Shown: positions 1-9,763 of the stretch, piece by piece | Layout of the letters: every line of letters starts with the position of its first letter | Numbering within the stretch: the first letter of the stretch is position 1 | Assembly: GCA_031769625.1 (NCBI GenBank) | Contig: JAUIMM010000121.1 | Location: forward strand, 12,706,001 to 12,770,000 | Direction: 5' to 3' | Source of the DNA: Taudactylus pleione | Lineage: Eukaryota; Chordata; Amphibia; Anura; Myobatrachidae | DNA length: 64,000 bases | Made by a program: the position numbers and the translations under genes | The notes under the pieces: model-generated | Told to the model about the DNA's origin: nothing | The model's input: only the letters and a program-made list of their open reading frames with translations | Database searches by the model: none

Positions 1-184
1 TTCAGGTGTTCAGGTGTCACCCCTGTCGTCCCCCCCTTAATCCGGGTCTTGGCCGTGTGCACATTCTGCACCCATTTTAGATATGTCCCTGACTCTCCCC
101 TTATTACATTTGGCCCCATGTTTCAGATTTCTCTAAACATTTTCACATTATATATTCTATACTTGTTTAGATTGTTAATGATTC
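1..184. other. Unassigned flank
   Basis: AT-rich non-coding DNA with no recognisable repeat end or coding potential. It directly abuts the TTA target duplication of the next element. Confidence 0.4.
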
Positions 185-221
185 TTAGGGGTCTATTTAC
201 TAAGCAGTGATAGGAGACAGT

Positions 222-750
222 GGCCCTGATTCAGAGCCGGACGCTCTGACAGAGCGCACGCTCTGAATCAGGGCCGTCCCTCTTACTGTTTGGAGCGGCC
301 TCCTGGCCGCTCGCATAGCTGTGGGTGACCATAGCGAGCGGCCAAAATGATGGTCTCGATGGTCAAGACCATTGCGACCATCGGGCTTGCGACGAGACCC
401 TTGTGGTAGGGTCTCGCTGCCGCAAGCTCTGGAGTGCTTTTGGCTTTATCAGAGCCAAAAGCACTCCCACTGACATCACTAGTGATGTCAGAGGGGCCGG
501 CCCCAGACGGTAGGCGTTCCCATGGGAACGCCTCCGTCTGGGCAGCCACGCCCCCAAAGGGGGCGTGCTGTCAATCACCATCGACAGCACGCCCCCTTTG
601 GTGCGAGACCCATAATGACGGCTTGGCCGTCGTTATTCGGATCCCGCGCATGCACACGACGGAGCCGCCTCCATTGTGCGCATGCGCATTTGGGCAACAT
701 TGACCCGCTTGCGAGCGCTCAGCGCTCGCGAGCGGGTCTGAATCAGGCCC
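222..750. mobile_element. Serial-palindrome MITE, copy 1
   Basis: 529 bp inserted in the left half of the TTA MITE. It begins GGCCCTGATTCAGAG and ends CTGAATCAGGCCC. The 3-bp flanks are AGT on the left and AGA on the right, i.e. a probable 3-bp duplication with one change. Almost the whole length is made of consecutive inverted repeats, for example 222-275, a stem around GAGACCC...GGGTCTC near 390-420, GGAGTGCTTTTGGCT with its complement near 431-470, and a long stem at 701-740. Related copies lie at 43234-43782 and 54954-55504. The ORFs crossing it are artefacts of the palindromes. Confidence 0.8.
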
Positions 751-807
751 AGAGCAAAAAGTGATAAGGTGCCATCCAATCAGCTCCCAACTGACATTTT
801 TCAAACA

Positions 808-1152
808 TACAATAATATACATACAATAATTACACAATGTTAGATTAAAACAGCACATCAGGGAGTGGTCAAGATCTATATAGATAGATTCAATAATCCA
901 AGGTACCAATACCACAATACAAAATGTAAGGGAAACCACCCCTAATTGGTTCTGATGCAGCTGTAGCCAAGGTGAAGTTTTTTAGTTTGTATATGTATTT
1001 TTTAAATAATGGAAAAATATCCCAATATCTGTAAGACAAGCACAATCCAACCACATATGAATAAAGAGCAGATGATTAACAGTAATCTATAATCTTCTGA
1101 GGAGGAAAAAAAGCAAGCAAATGAATATTCAGATCCAAATTTAAGACAGCAT
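808..1152. repeat. Left inverted arm of the Penelope element
   Basis: About 345 bp, nearly the reverse complement of 7308-7681. Shared landmarks include the text around CCTCCTCAGAAGATTATAG (read on the other strand) and the AATTATTGTATGTATATTAT end. The arms face inward around the whole coding region. Confidence 0.8.
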
Positions 1153-2100
1153 TTTTCCTTATATATCAATCATCTCAACATAGTATCTTTTTTATGCATC
1201 TGTAAGGTAAATATTTTTCCAGACTAGGTGCAAAAATATTCTTGTAGGAATCAAATTGTGGATCAATGTAGTTTCACTAGTCTGGATTAATTTAAGGTGT
1301 GGTAAAGCACATAATTAAATACCACAGTGATTAGTATCAGGTGAGTGCTAAAAAGGATAGTGAAAAAATACTGTTCAGTATAGTATGGTGCAAGTGGCTG
1401 CTGTATCCCATATACACGTGTAGTTAATGGGTCATGAGCGGACCTGCCTCCTATACCCTGGCAGTATGAAGAAAGATATTGGCATCTGCAGTTTATCCAG
1501 TCTAACTCACGGGGAGTCTGGTGAAATCAGCACAGGCTCCCTGGTGCAGTGTCCAGTAACTGAGAGTGCCATATATATAAGAAATAAACAGAAAATCATG
1601 AGAAGGAGGAAATCCTGAATGCTGCTGCCGTATATTTGAGTTATAATCTCAGAGAATATGAGGTGAGCGGTTCAGGAAGCTCCAATCCCAAAAGAAGAAA
1701 GATACAGGGAGAGAGCTGGTGTGTATAGGTCACTCTCACCCCACTGTTGTCTGAGACAGCGCAGTGGGTGGCCCAAAATTAGTAAGGTGATACCACCCAG
1801 CAAATCCCTGAAAAGAAAAAGGTACCTTATGTTGAGTCTGCTATAGCAGTGGTGTGCTCAGTTGAGTCCCCATGTGCACAGCGGGGGCTCCGTGGTCAGG
1901 ACGTACGTTTCACCAGAGAGTGGCTTTGTCAATTGAAGTCTGTATGAGCTCAGAACTGGTCGGGTATATATGTGTATGTCCGGCCAGTGATAGGTGAGAG
2001 CAAGTAGCAGGTGGCCAATCATGTGCCACTAAAGGCGGGACTAGCCTCCAGCACATGTAAGGAATTACAATGTAGCTAATTGCCTGTCATAGGCTGAAGC
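1153..2100. other. Non-coding interior of the Penelope element
   Basis: No ORF of note. It lies beyond the 3' end of the endonuclease coding region on the minus strand, so it is probably 3' untranslated or pseudo-LTR sequence. An older, unrecognised insertion cannot be excluded. The last 8 bp (GCTGAAGC) resemble the right flank of the following MITE. Confidence 0.4.
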
Positions 2101-2762
2101 TGGCCACACATCTAAAGATTATCTGCCCAACCTGCCAACTAGCTGATTGGTTGGAATGAAAATCTGGTAAGGTATGAAAGTAAATTACAATCAGAAATTT
2201 GCTCCCAAATTCTGGAAAATGGACAAAAACTGTTGTTTGAACAAATTGTTTAGATTTATTTATTACCAGTTACTTATATAGCGCACACAAATTCCGCAGC
2301 GCTTTACAGAGAATATTTTTGGCCATTCACATCCGTCCCTGCCCCAGTGGAGCTTACAATCTATATTCCCTACCACATGCTCACACACATACACACTAGG
2401 GGTAATTTTGTTGGGAGCCAATTAAACTACCAGTATATTTTTGGAGTGTGGGAGGAAACCGGAGCACCCGGAGGAAACCCACGCGAGCACAGGAAGAATT
2501 TACAAACTCAACACAGTTAGGGCAGTAGTGGGTATCGAACCCATGACCTCAGTGCTGTGAGGCAGTAATGCTAACCATTACACCATCTGTGCTGCCCTAG
2601 ATCAAACGCTTAACAAACTAGTCTGAATGACCATTTTCATCTGTTTTCTGGCATTTAGGAGCAAATTGCTGATCATCATTTACTCCCATACCTTACCAGA
2701 TTTTCATTCCAACCAATCAACTAGTTGGCTGGTTGGACAGATAATCTGTAGATGTGTGGTCA
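2101..2762. mobile_element. MITE with long terminal inverted repeats, interrupted by a SINE
   Basis: The ends TGGCCACACATC and GATGTGTGGTCA are the start of an inverted repeat of roughly 75 bp per arm, including the ATTTTCATTCCAACCAATCA segment. The flanks GCTGAAGC (2093-2100) and GCTTGAGC (2763-2770) match at 6 of 8 positions, suggesting an aged 8-bp duplication of hAT type. It has no coding content. A tRNA-derived SINE sits in its centre. Confidence 0.7.
2256..2597 (-). mobile_element. tRNA-derived SINE, V-SINE-like
   Basis: Read on the minus strand it starts GGGCAGCACAGATGGTGTAA. It has a tRNA-like A-box region (GATGGTGTAATGGTTAGCA) and a good B box (GGTTCGATACC). These are followed by the vertebrate V-SINE/HE1-type conserved block (complement of CCGGAGCACCCGGAGGAAAC) and a LINE-like tail ending GCGCTATATAAGTAACTGG plus A-rich repeats. 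TAGAT is repeated at 2251-2255 and 2598-2602, a probable target duplication. Pol III transcription is expected from the family, not shown here. Confidence 0.8.
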
Positions 2763-2781
2763 GCTTGAGCATCCACATCTG

Positions 2782-3162
2782 CTAGTTTGGCTCACATGAG
2801 CATAATTAAATAGGCTAGTTACTTTATTACTGGTATAGCAAGTAGTAAGCTATGATAAAAGAAAACAGGGCAGGTGCTAAGGATCACTGAGGTTTTTGCC
2901 CTAGTTTGGCTCACATGAGCATAATCAAAATCATTAAGTAGATTGGTTACCTTGTTACTGGTATAGCAAGTAATAAGCTAGGATAGGAGAAAATGGGGCA
3001 GGTGTAATGGATCACTAAGGTTGTTGCCCTAGTTTGGCTCACATGAGCATAATCAAAATCATTATCATTGATTAGACTAGTTATCTTGTTACTGGTATAG
3101 CAAGTAGTAAGCTAGGATAGGAGGAAACAAGGCAGGTATTAAGGGTCACTGAGGTTGTTGCC
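2782..3162. repeat. Three tandem ~130-bp repeats
   Basis: Three diverged copies begin with CTAGTTTGGCTCACATGAGC at 2782, 2901 and 3029 (119, 128 and 134 bp). Each contains ACTGGTATAGCAAGTA and ends near GTTGCC. They lie inside the Penelope element's non-coding part. Their function is unknown. Confidence 0.85.
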
Positions 3163-3484
3163 CTAGTAAATGAATGTGATATTCTTATCACAATAGATAT
3201 AATGATTCAGTTAGAGAACATAGCGATTAGAATATACATACCAAATGATATAATAAATGTCATAAAAACAGTGTATTGATTATTAGTTAAAAAACCGGGT
3301 AGGATGATACAGAATAAAAATGGATTTGGCAAGGTATATTGCGGATCTGATATGCTTGGGGCATCTTCCAGCATATACACAGATAAACAAAGTTGTTTAA
3401 CAGGGATTCCGAAAGTGTGATTATAATGGTTATAGAAAGAGTAAAGAGGTGATAAGGGGTGTAAACACATGTCAAAACATCCAA

Positions 3485-3522
<38 letters not shown>

Positions 3523-4010
3523 CATACACATATATGTAATTGTGATATAGTAATCGACTTATTGTTGATATAAATATTGTATGACATGGTAGTGAATATG
3601 AAATAAAAGTGTGTGATAGTTGGTAAATATATGTGTTAAGTTTGAAAGTGTGAATATAACAAGGTTGCTATAATGAATGTATCTGATCAAGTATGTGCCA
3701 TGAAAGATTCTCAGACATCTAAGGAGGGAATAATAATGTGAGGTGAAATAAGGGGAGGGGGAGAACTATTAGAATTTATATATTAGGTGTAAATTACAAC
3801 ATAGCCAAAAATTAAATTAATGAATTAACATATGTCTACATAACTTATTAATAATGTCCAATAAAGTGACAGGTAGTGATATGGTAAAAAATAAATAAAA
3901 TTTAACATTTGAGTAAAGTCTATTTTTTATGTCAAAATACATCAAATCTTGCAGCATATATGAATATACAGAGAGTTTAAATCATTGCCGTATTAAAGGG
4001 GGTAGGGTAT
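3163..4010. other. AT-rich non-coding stretch, 3' side of the Penelope ORF
   Basis: AT-rich sequence between the tandem repeats and the stop codon of the endonuclease ORF, containing an (AT)n tract at about 3488-3519. The 126-codon minus-strand ORF over 3207-3587 runs through the (AT)n tract and shows no protein family features. Confidence 0.5.
3488..3519. repeat. (AT)n microsatellite
   Basis: About 16 uninterrupted AT dinucleotides. Confidence 0.95.
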
Positions 4011-4724
4011 TTAGAGGAATGCACTGTAATTGATGTATTCATTTAGTCCAAAGGGATTTACAGTTTTTAATCTGAAAGTCCATTCGCTCTCTTTCTGAAG
4101 CAGTCCCTTAAGGCCCCCATACATCAGAGATTGATTGCAGCAATCTTGCAATTTGCAATCGATTGTGTATAAAAATATTTACCTTTTTCAATCGATTGCA
4201 GATTGCAGACTTGCCACAACCGATTGAAAAAGGGAAAGATTTTTATACACAATCGATTGCAAATTGCACGATTGCTGCAATCAATCTCTGATGTATGGGG
4301 GCCTTAAGTCAGATCACCTTCTCTGATCCCTAGTTTAATGTGTTCCAAATCATATGCTTTAAGATCTTTAGGAGAACCCTCATGTTTTACAAGGAAATGC
4401 CTGGCAACAGATGTAAGTTTCTTCATTTTAAGACTATCTGCTGATGCATTTCTGATATTCCTGACGTGTTCCAGAAGCCTTTGTTTGAAGGATCGTGTAG
4501 TCATGCCTACATATTTCTTCTGGCATGAATATTCCAAGCAGTATATCACTCCCATGGCATTGCAGTTAAAAAACTGTCTGATCTCAACCACCTTATTGAA
4601 TCTGTCCATTATCTTCAATCTCTTGTCCATATATTTGCAGGCTTTGCAGTTGCCACATGGGTAGGTACCTTTAATCTTACTCATTTTCTTTGGGTTTGGA
4701 TTAAAATGGCTTCTGGTTAGATTG
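4011..4724 (-). pseudogene. GIY-YIG endonuclease domain of the Penelope element
   Basis: In Penelope-like elements this C-terminal nuclease is thought to nick the target for integration. From 4684 downward the minus strand reads a Cys cluster (C10, C13, C16), then the GIY-YIG core with GVIYCL at residues 45-50 and KYVGMTTR at 57-64, the conserved Arg of KQRL at 69 and H73. The frame is open upstream of 4684 to 4724. Coding is interrupted after about residue 125 by the TTAA MITE (4112-4303). It resumes at 4107 and ends at a stop at 4011-4013. The nuclease core looks intact, but it is separated from the RT by an LTR insertion. Confidence 0.85.
4112..4303. mobile_element. piggyBac-like palindromic MITE (TTAA)
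   Basis: 192 bp with TTAA at both borders (4108-4111, 4304-4307). The termini GGCCCCCATACATCAGAGAT and its complement extend inward so far that the element is nearly one perfect hairpin (arms about 85 bp, including AATCGATTGTGTATAAAAAT). TTAA target choice points to the piggyBac superfamily, although termini starting GGCC are not the commonest form. It disrupts the endonuclease ORF. Confidence 0.85.
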
Positions 4725-6014
4725 TGTCACAAATGGTGTCTGCGAGTTACCTTTCTCAGGTGGTGATCGGGATTCAACAGAGACCGGCATGACTGGAACC
4801 ACAGATGACGTAGATAGCTCTATTTGCAAGATTTGTGTAGCAGTGAAAACTGCCTTTGATGATAAATTACAGGAACTAGGAGGAACCAGACTGGGACCAG
4901 CAGGAAGACTTGTTGAGTTGAACTGATGAACTAGGAACTTGACTCTGGACTGGAACAATGTGGCTTGAACTGATGAGCTTGGAACTTGACTCTGGACTGA
5001 AACAATGTGGATAGAACTGATACGACAGGAACTTGACTCTGGACTGGAATAACATGACAATGGCTGAAGGGAAATCAGGTAATGCTGAGATGAGGGTTAA
5101 ACAGGGTGATCCAGAAATGCTGTGACAAAGGTTGGAACTCAGGTGCAGGCTGGATTGGATAATTGGGAATTACAGGTTCAGGAAGGAATGGGTAGGTTTG
5201 GGACTTAGGTTCAGGGAGGGAGTGGGTAGGTAGGAGGAGCAGGAGTTGATCCACTATAGGAAGCATGATGCAGGTTTGCAGGGTGCCATGGATCAACCAG
5301 GAGTAGGGCTAGCAGAGCACAGGACTAAGGTCAGGTGCACAGGAACTCACTATTAGCTGATGCTAGCAGGACATCAGGATTGACAGGTATTGCTGTAGCA
5401 GGTTTTCTAGATGCACCAGGGATTGCTTTAGCAGGTTTTCTGGATTGCACCAGTGGTTGCTGTAGCAGGTTTTCTGGATTGCACCAGGGGTTGCTGTAGC
5501 AGGTTTTCTGGATTGCACCAGGGGTTGCTGTAGCAGGTTTTCTGGATTGCACCAGGGGTTGCTGTAGCAGGTTTTCTGGATTGCACCAGGGGTTGCTGTC
5601 AGCAGGAGTCAGGGATACACTTAGAATACAGAAACAGCACAAACCATACACCACGGAAGTAACAAGATGTTCAGGCCCAGAATGCTGTCAGGGGAGGATA
5701 TATATACCCTGGTTCTGGCTGCAATTGGTGGATATGGACAGGTGGTCTGCAGTAGCATTCTGAGTGGTAGAAGGCACAACATGCAGAGGGAGTATGAGTC
5801 AGAACTACACCTGTGATTCCAATCAGGGCTAGCAGTGTTCACAGACAGGAAAGGACCCAGGTGAAATAATCACTGTGGAAGGAATGCATAGAGAAGTGCT
5901 GCAGCAGCATGATCAGAACAGGTCCTCCAGGCAAATTACACATACAGATCCATGGAGACAGCTGGCAATGGTAAGTCAACAGGTAAAAGGTGAAAACTAG
6001 ACAGGTTCATGACA
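4725..6014 (-). mobile_element. Ty3/gypsy-type solo LTR
   Basis: 1290 bp, TGTCAC at the left end and ATGACA at the right, flanked by the 5-bp duplication GATTG (4720-4724, 6015-6019). It lies between the RT and endonuclease parts of the Penelope ORF. Read on the minus strand it has a TATA-like GGTATATATATCC (plus strand about 5696-5709), followed by an expanded 34-bp minisatellite in the presumed R/U5 part. No internal retroviral genes are attached, so it is a solo LTR left by LTR-LTR recombination (inferred). Confidence 0.85.
5393..5599. repeat. 34-bp minisatellite within the LTR
   Basis: About six copies of a 34-bp unit containing TTGCTGTAGCAGGTTTTCTG, with TGTAGC starts at 5461, 5495, 5529 and 5563. 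It produces a repetitive minus-strand ORF that is not a gene. Confidence 0.9.
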
Positions 6015-7303
6015 GATTGTCTCAGAGATTGTTTGATCTACGCCAACTTAATGCTGCTTTTTGATCAAGAGAATTCTTCAAGTCTGCGTCCAGTAAGAGA
6101 ATATGCCAGTGTTTAGTTATGATTTCCTGCATTTGTCGCCACTCTTGGCAGAAGTTCCCTACAAATCTTATTTTGTTTGTATTTGGATTATTCTTTTTGT
6201 CAGGGAAAATTAGGGTTTCCCTATTAAGTTTTGATACAGTATATTGTGCCCATTTGATAGAGAGTTTGCTATATCCTCTGTTGCTGAGTCTTTGAGATAG
6301 TTCTGCGCTTTTTTCTTTGTATGTTTCCATTCTTGAACAGTTTTTCCGTAATCTCAAGAATTCCCCTTTGGGGATATTTTCAACTGTTGGAGGAAAGTGT
6401 GAGCTATCGTGATGAAGAACACTGTTTGTAGCAGTTTCCTTCCTGTACAATTCAGTTATAATGTGACCACTATCATTCAGTAAGATATTGAGATCTAAGA
6501 AATTAACTATCCTCTTGCTGATACATTGGGTCAGTCTCAAGTTTAGATAATTGTGATTTAGGATATTGATGAATTGATGTAATTCCATCTCTGTTCTATG
6601 CCATATCATGAAAATATCATCGATATAATGTTGCCATGTTACAATGTGGCTAGTAAATTCTTCATTGACATCATTAAAGATGTATTCCTTCTCCCACCAA
6701 CCTAGAAATCGGTTGGCGTAAGTTGGCACACATGCCGCACCCATCGCTGTACCTCGTAATTGCTGTCATTGGGTCAGTCTCAAGTTTAGATCATTGTGAT
6801 TTAGGATATTGATGAATTGATGTAATTCCATCTCAGTTCCATGCCATATCATGAAAATATCATCGATATAATGTTGACATGTTACAATGTGGCTAGTAAA
6901 TTCTTCTTTGACAGCATTAAAGATGTATTCCTTCTCCCACTAACCTAGAAATAGGTTGGCGTAAATTGGCACACATGCCGCGCCCATCGCTGTACCTCAT
7001 AATTGCTGAAAAAAATTGTTATTGAAGGTGAAATAGTTTTTATATAAGATGAATTCCAAAAGTTCTAATGTGAACTTGTGGAATGTGGTCATACCTTCCA
7101 TATTGAGGAAATATCTCGCGGCCGAAATACCCTGGCGATGTTCAATACTAGTATTTAGGGATTCTACATCTAGTGTGACCAGGAAATGACAGTCATCTAG
7201 TTGGACATCATTCAGTTTCCTCAGAATATCCGAGGTATCTTGTAGGTAAGATGGGAGACTAGTGACATGTGTCGAAGATGTCTGTCCAAAAATATACTTA
7301 CTT
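6015..7303 (-). pseudogene. Reverse transcriptase of the Penelope element
   Basis: Synthesises cDNA from the element RNA during transposition. On the minus strand, motif A (LVTLDVESL) lies near 7160-7184 and the catalytic YIDDIFMIW near 6604-6627. This motif form and the linked GIY-YIG domain identify a Penelope-type RT. A ~240-bp tandem duplication (6528-7005) repeats the catalytic block, so two YIDD motifs are present. The reading frame ends at TGA just before the LTR junction; a C-to-T change in a CGA codon would explain that stop. The N-terminal RT before motif A is short or missing. The copy is non-functional. Confidence 0.85.
6528..7005. repeat. Tandem duplication inside the RT
   Basis: 6528-6766 and 6767-7005 are near-identical, both starting around TGGGTCAGTCTCAAGTTTAG and both containing the YIDD codons. 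About a dozen differences separate them, so the duplication is not recent. Confidence 0.9.
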
Positions 7304-7307
7304 GTAA

Positions 7308-7681
7308 TGCTGTCTTAAATTGGGATCTGAATGTTCATTTGCTTGCTTTTTTCCTCCTCAGAAGATTATAGATTACTAACTGTTAATCATCTGCTATTTA
7401 TTCATATGCGGTTGGATTGTGCTTGTCTTACAGATATTGGGATATTTTTCCCTTGTATAAAAAATACATATACAAACTTAAAAACTTCACCTTGGCTACA
7501 GCTGCATCAGAACCAATTAGGGTTGTTCCCTTACATTTTGTATTGTGGTATTGGTACCTTGGATTATTGAATCTATCTATTTAGATCTTGACCACTCCCT
7601 GATGTGCTGTTTGATATGATAAAAGTGTTAGCTTTTTTAATCTAACATTGTGTAATTATTGTATGTATATTATTGTATGTT
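7308..7681. repeat. Right inverted arm of the Penelope element
   Basis: Reverse-complement partner of 808-1152. It directly precedes the RT coding region on the minus strand, so it is probably promoter or 5' leader sequence. Confidence 0.8.
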
Positions 7682-7952
7682 TATAATTTAAGTTTTTCAT
7701 TTCCTATGATTCTTTTATGACATAACATTAAAAGTTAAATTTTACTATACAAGTAAAAAAAAAGAGAGTACTTTCTTTCCCTTTTCTGAATGCTGTTCTT
7801 ACTCTAATGGGTGCACCTCCATAAGGCTAATATATCCCTGATACTAATATTTGCATTTGCATATTTATTTATTTGGAGTAATTCTATCTTCATCTTAATT
7901 AATTTAGCGCCAGTGCTCAGAGTATCCCCTTTTCCCTTCTCTAGTATTACAA
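7682..7952. other. Outer 271 bp of the Penelope element present only at the right end
   Basis: Lies between the right arm and the 14-bp target duplication, and has no counterpart at the left end. It is AT-rich with no coding potential. It is either the true 5' end of the element, lost from the left arm, or a separate insertion. Confidence 0.5.
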
Positions 7953-8058
7953 ACATTTTTCAAACACAGCCTGTGACATGGCAGTTAGGAGCTGATTGGC
8001 TGGCACCTTATCACTTTTCACTCTGTCTCCTAACAGTGCTTAGTAAATAGACCCCTTA

Positions 8059-8411
8059 AACTGAAATGGTGCATTTTCCTCTGTTCATTATTACATTATG
8101 TACATTATCATTATGTACAACATTTATTGCTATAGAAATGATCCAAAAATTAAATGATCTTTATGTTAGAATATGTACATTTGTAATGTTATTAACATGT
8201 ATATTGGATTTTGTCAATATTTTTTTTTCAACATTTCAAGGAGGAATGATTAAGAAACCTGTTTTAGAAGGATCCATCAAAGAAATGTGTTTACAATGTG
8301 CAAAATTTGACAAAGTATTATATAAAATGAAAATACTTTATTTTGTTTCATTCCACCTCTTCTGTTGGTAGATTTATAAAGGATCTTATTTATATAACAG
8401 TGAAATAACAT

Positions 8412-8449
<38 letters not shown>

Positions 8450-8554
8450 TGTGTATACACATATACCGTTACAAAAAAGTATAAAGTGTTTTAACTTTGG
8501 GGTTTTTATATAATTTTTTCTTAACTAAATGTGTTAATTTTAAAAACAATAATT
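8059..8554. other. AT-rich intergenic DNA with a GT microsatellite
   Basis: No gene seen. A (GT)n tract of about 34 bp lies at 8414-8447. The end of this segment may include the 3' untranslated part of the Myb-like gene on the minus strand. Confidence 0.5.
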
Positions 8555-9763
8555 ATATATTAGCTTGGCCCATCTTTAGGATGAAGGCCTCTATATTTTT
8601 GCGGCCCTCATGTGCTGTGAAGAGAGCATCAGCCACTGTGGCCACCATCCTGGCCAAGACCTCCAAATTTCTGGAACATGGAGATGCTGTGGATAGAAAT
8701 ATAAGGGCACATGTAATATACTGTAAGAGTATTAAACATAAACCTTTCCCAAAATATTTTAAAAACATACCTTCAATGGATCCTTCTTCCTCTTCACCTT
8801 CCAGAATTTCCAAAAGGGATCTTGGGCTAAGCAGAGGTGGGAAAGTGAGGGAGAGGGTCCAGGAGGTGAAAGTAGGTAGGGGGAGAAAGAGAGAGGAGAG
8901 GCATCATCCTCCAGACTCACCAGAGAACACTGTGGGCTTTCCACAGCTAGAACTGGTGGGGGCGACACTGGGCTCTCTGGTGGGCTGGAGTGATGAACAC
9001 TGGGAGGTGGGGGTGAGGCAGGTGAGGATGAGGAAGGTGGCATGGATGCTGGTGGGCTTGCGGCCTGTCTCTCCTGTGCTGCCACATCTTGTGGAGGAGA
9101 ATGAGGTGTACTTTGCCTCTGTCGTCTGCATCTTGCAAATAATATTACAATATTAATATAATATGCCATTATGAATATGATTGCAGTAAGACTTATGAAG
9201 TATTAAAAATAATAAATATTATGACAATAGGACACTATTACAATATTAATTGAAATTATTAATAATATAGCAGAATTAAGTAATTTTACTTATATGTTAT
9301 GTAAGTAAATGTGAGATATTGTGGACATGTACACACACACACACACACACACAAACATATACATATTTATAAAAACAAAAAACTTAGGTGTATGATCGCA
9401 GGTATACTGTGTGCATTCTTCAGCACACACGAAATAACTTCTTCTGCTGATAGCACCATGTAACTGTAAAAGGAGCTCTGGCTACCTCCTCCACAGATCG
9501 CTCCACCTCCTCTCAAGCTGGAAGACAGTGCGTTGGATCCCCGCTGCAATGCGAATGTGGCACCGCACCTCTCTATATGCAGCCACCTTCACCCAATTAG
9601 TTATGTAGGGAACTGCCAATCCCAACCTGTGATCCATGACTGTGGTCAGGATCAGCAGCTCCCTACAGGTAAAAGTGGCTGCCCACATTTTGGAAGTGAC
9701 AGAGACAAAGTAAGCTTGTAGTAAGAACGCTGTTGATTGGTCCATGACAGCGAGCGTGTACAT
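8555..9763 (-). CDS. Myb/SANT-like DNA-binding protein, Harbinger type, three exons
   Basis: Proteins of this type are the second, DNA-binding product of Harbinger transposons, and are also domesticated in vertebrates. Exon 1 (9763-9486) starts with an ATG and encodes a Myb/SANT-like trihelix: FTCRELLIL at residues 31-39 through QLERRWSDLWRR at the end. A donor GTAGCC follows. Exon 2 (9134-8771) is Pro/Ser-rich (SPPASMPPSSSSPASPPPP) and ends at a good GTATGT donor. The exon 1/2 phases fit exactly, rebuilding an Arg codon. Exon 3 (8686 to about 8555) follows a CCACAG acceptor and encodes a helical tail (LEVLARMVATVADALFTAHE). The helical frame there does not match the exon 2 phase, so that joint is uncertain. 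No Harbinger transposase lies nearby. The gene may be transposon-borne or domesticated, active or decayed. Confidence 0.6.

Larger units (their letters stand above)
808..7952 (-). mobile_element. Penelope-like retroelement with inverted terminal arms
   Basis: The 14-bp direct repeat ACATTTTTCAAACA occurs at 794-807 and 7953-7966, bracketing the element inside the TTA MITE. The coding strand is minus: reverse transcriptase at about 6015-7303, then a GIY-YIG endonuclease at 4011-4724. That order is characteristic of Penelope-like elements. Terminal arms 808-1152 and 7308-7681 are inverted copies of each other; inverted or rearranged ends are known in this class. Later insertions are a MITE plus SINE (2101-2762), a TTAA MITE (4112-4303) and a gypsy solo LTR (4725-6014). 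The coding region is broken by a stop and by an internal tandem duplication, so the copy is dead. Confidence 0.85.
188..8055. mobile_element. Tourist/Harbinger-like MITE, split by later insertions
   Basis: The terminal inverted repeats are GGGGTCTATTTACTAAGCAG at 188 and its reverse complement ending at 8055. TTA is duplicated outside both ends (185-187 and 8056-8058). Once nested insertions are discounted, the MITE itself is only about 200 bp: left part 188-221 plus 754-807, right part 7953-8055. TTA duplications are typical of PIF/Harbinger elements, so that class is inferred. It has no coding capacity. It is the oldest insertion here and received the palindromic MITE at 222 and the Penelope element at 808. 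Confidence 0.75.

Noticed and set aside
434..703. Overlapping ORFs on both strands in 283-939
   Set aside because: Mirror-image ORFs created by palindromes of the MITE; the same peptides recur at 43297-43922 and 55058-55697.
2520..2597. Functional tRNA gene on the minus strand
   Set aside because: A and B boxes are present, but the sequence continues into a V-SINE body and does not complete a tRNA cloverleaf.
3207..3587. 126-codon minus ORF with Tyr-Ile repeats
   Set aside because: The repeat comes from the (AT)n tract; there is no domain.
5393..5599. CRISPR-like 34-bp repeat
   Set aside because: Head-to-tail minisatellite with no spacers, inside a gypsy LTR.
8497..9156. 219-codon plus-strand ORF
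   Set aside because: It is the antisense of exons 2-3 and the intron of the Myb-like gene; the minus strand has splice sites and a recognisable domain.
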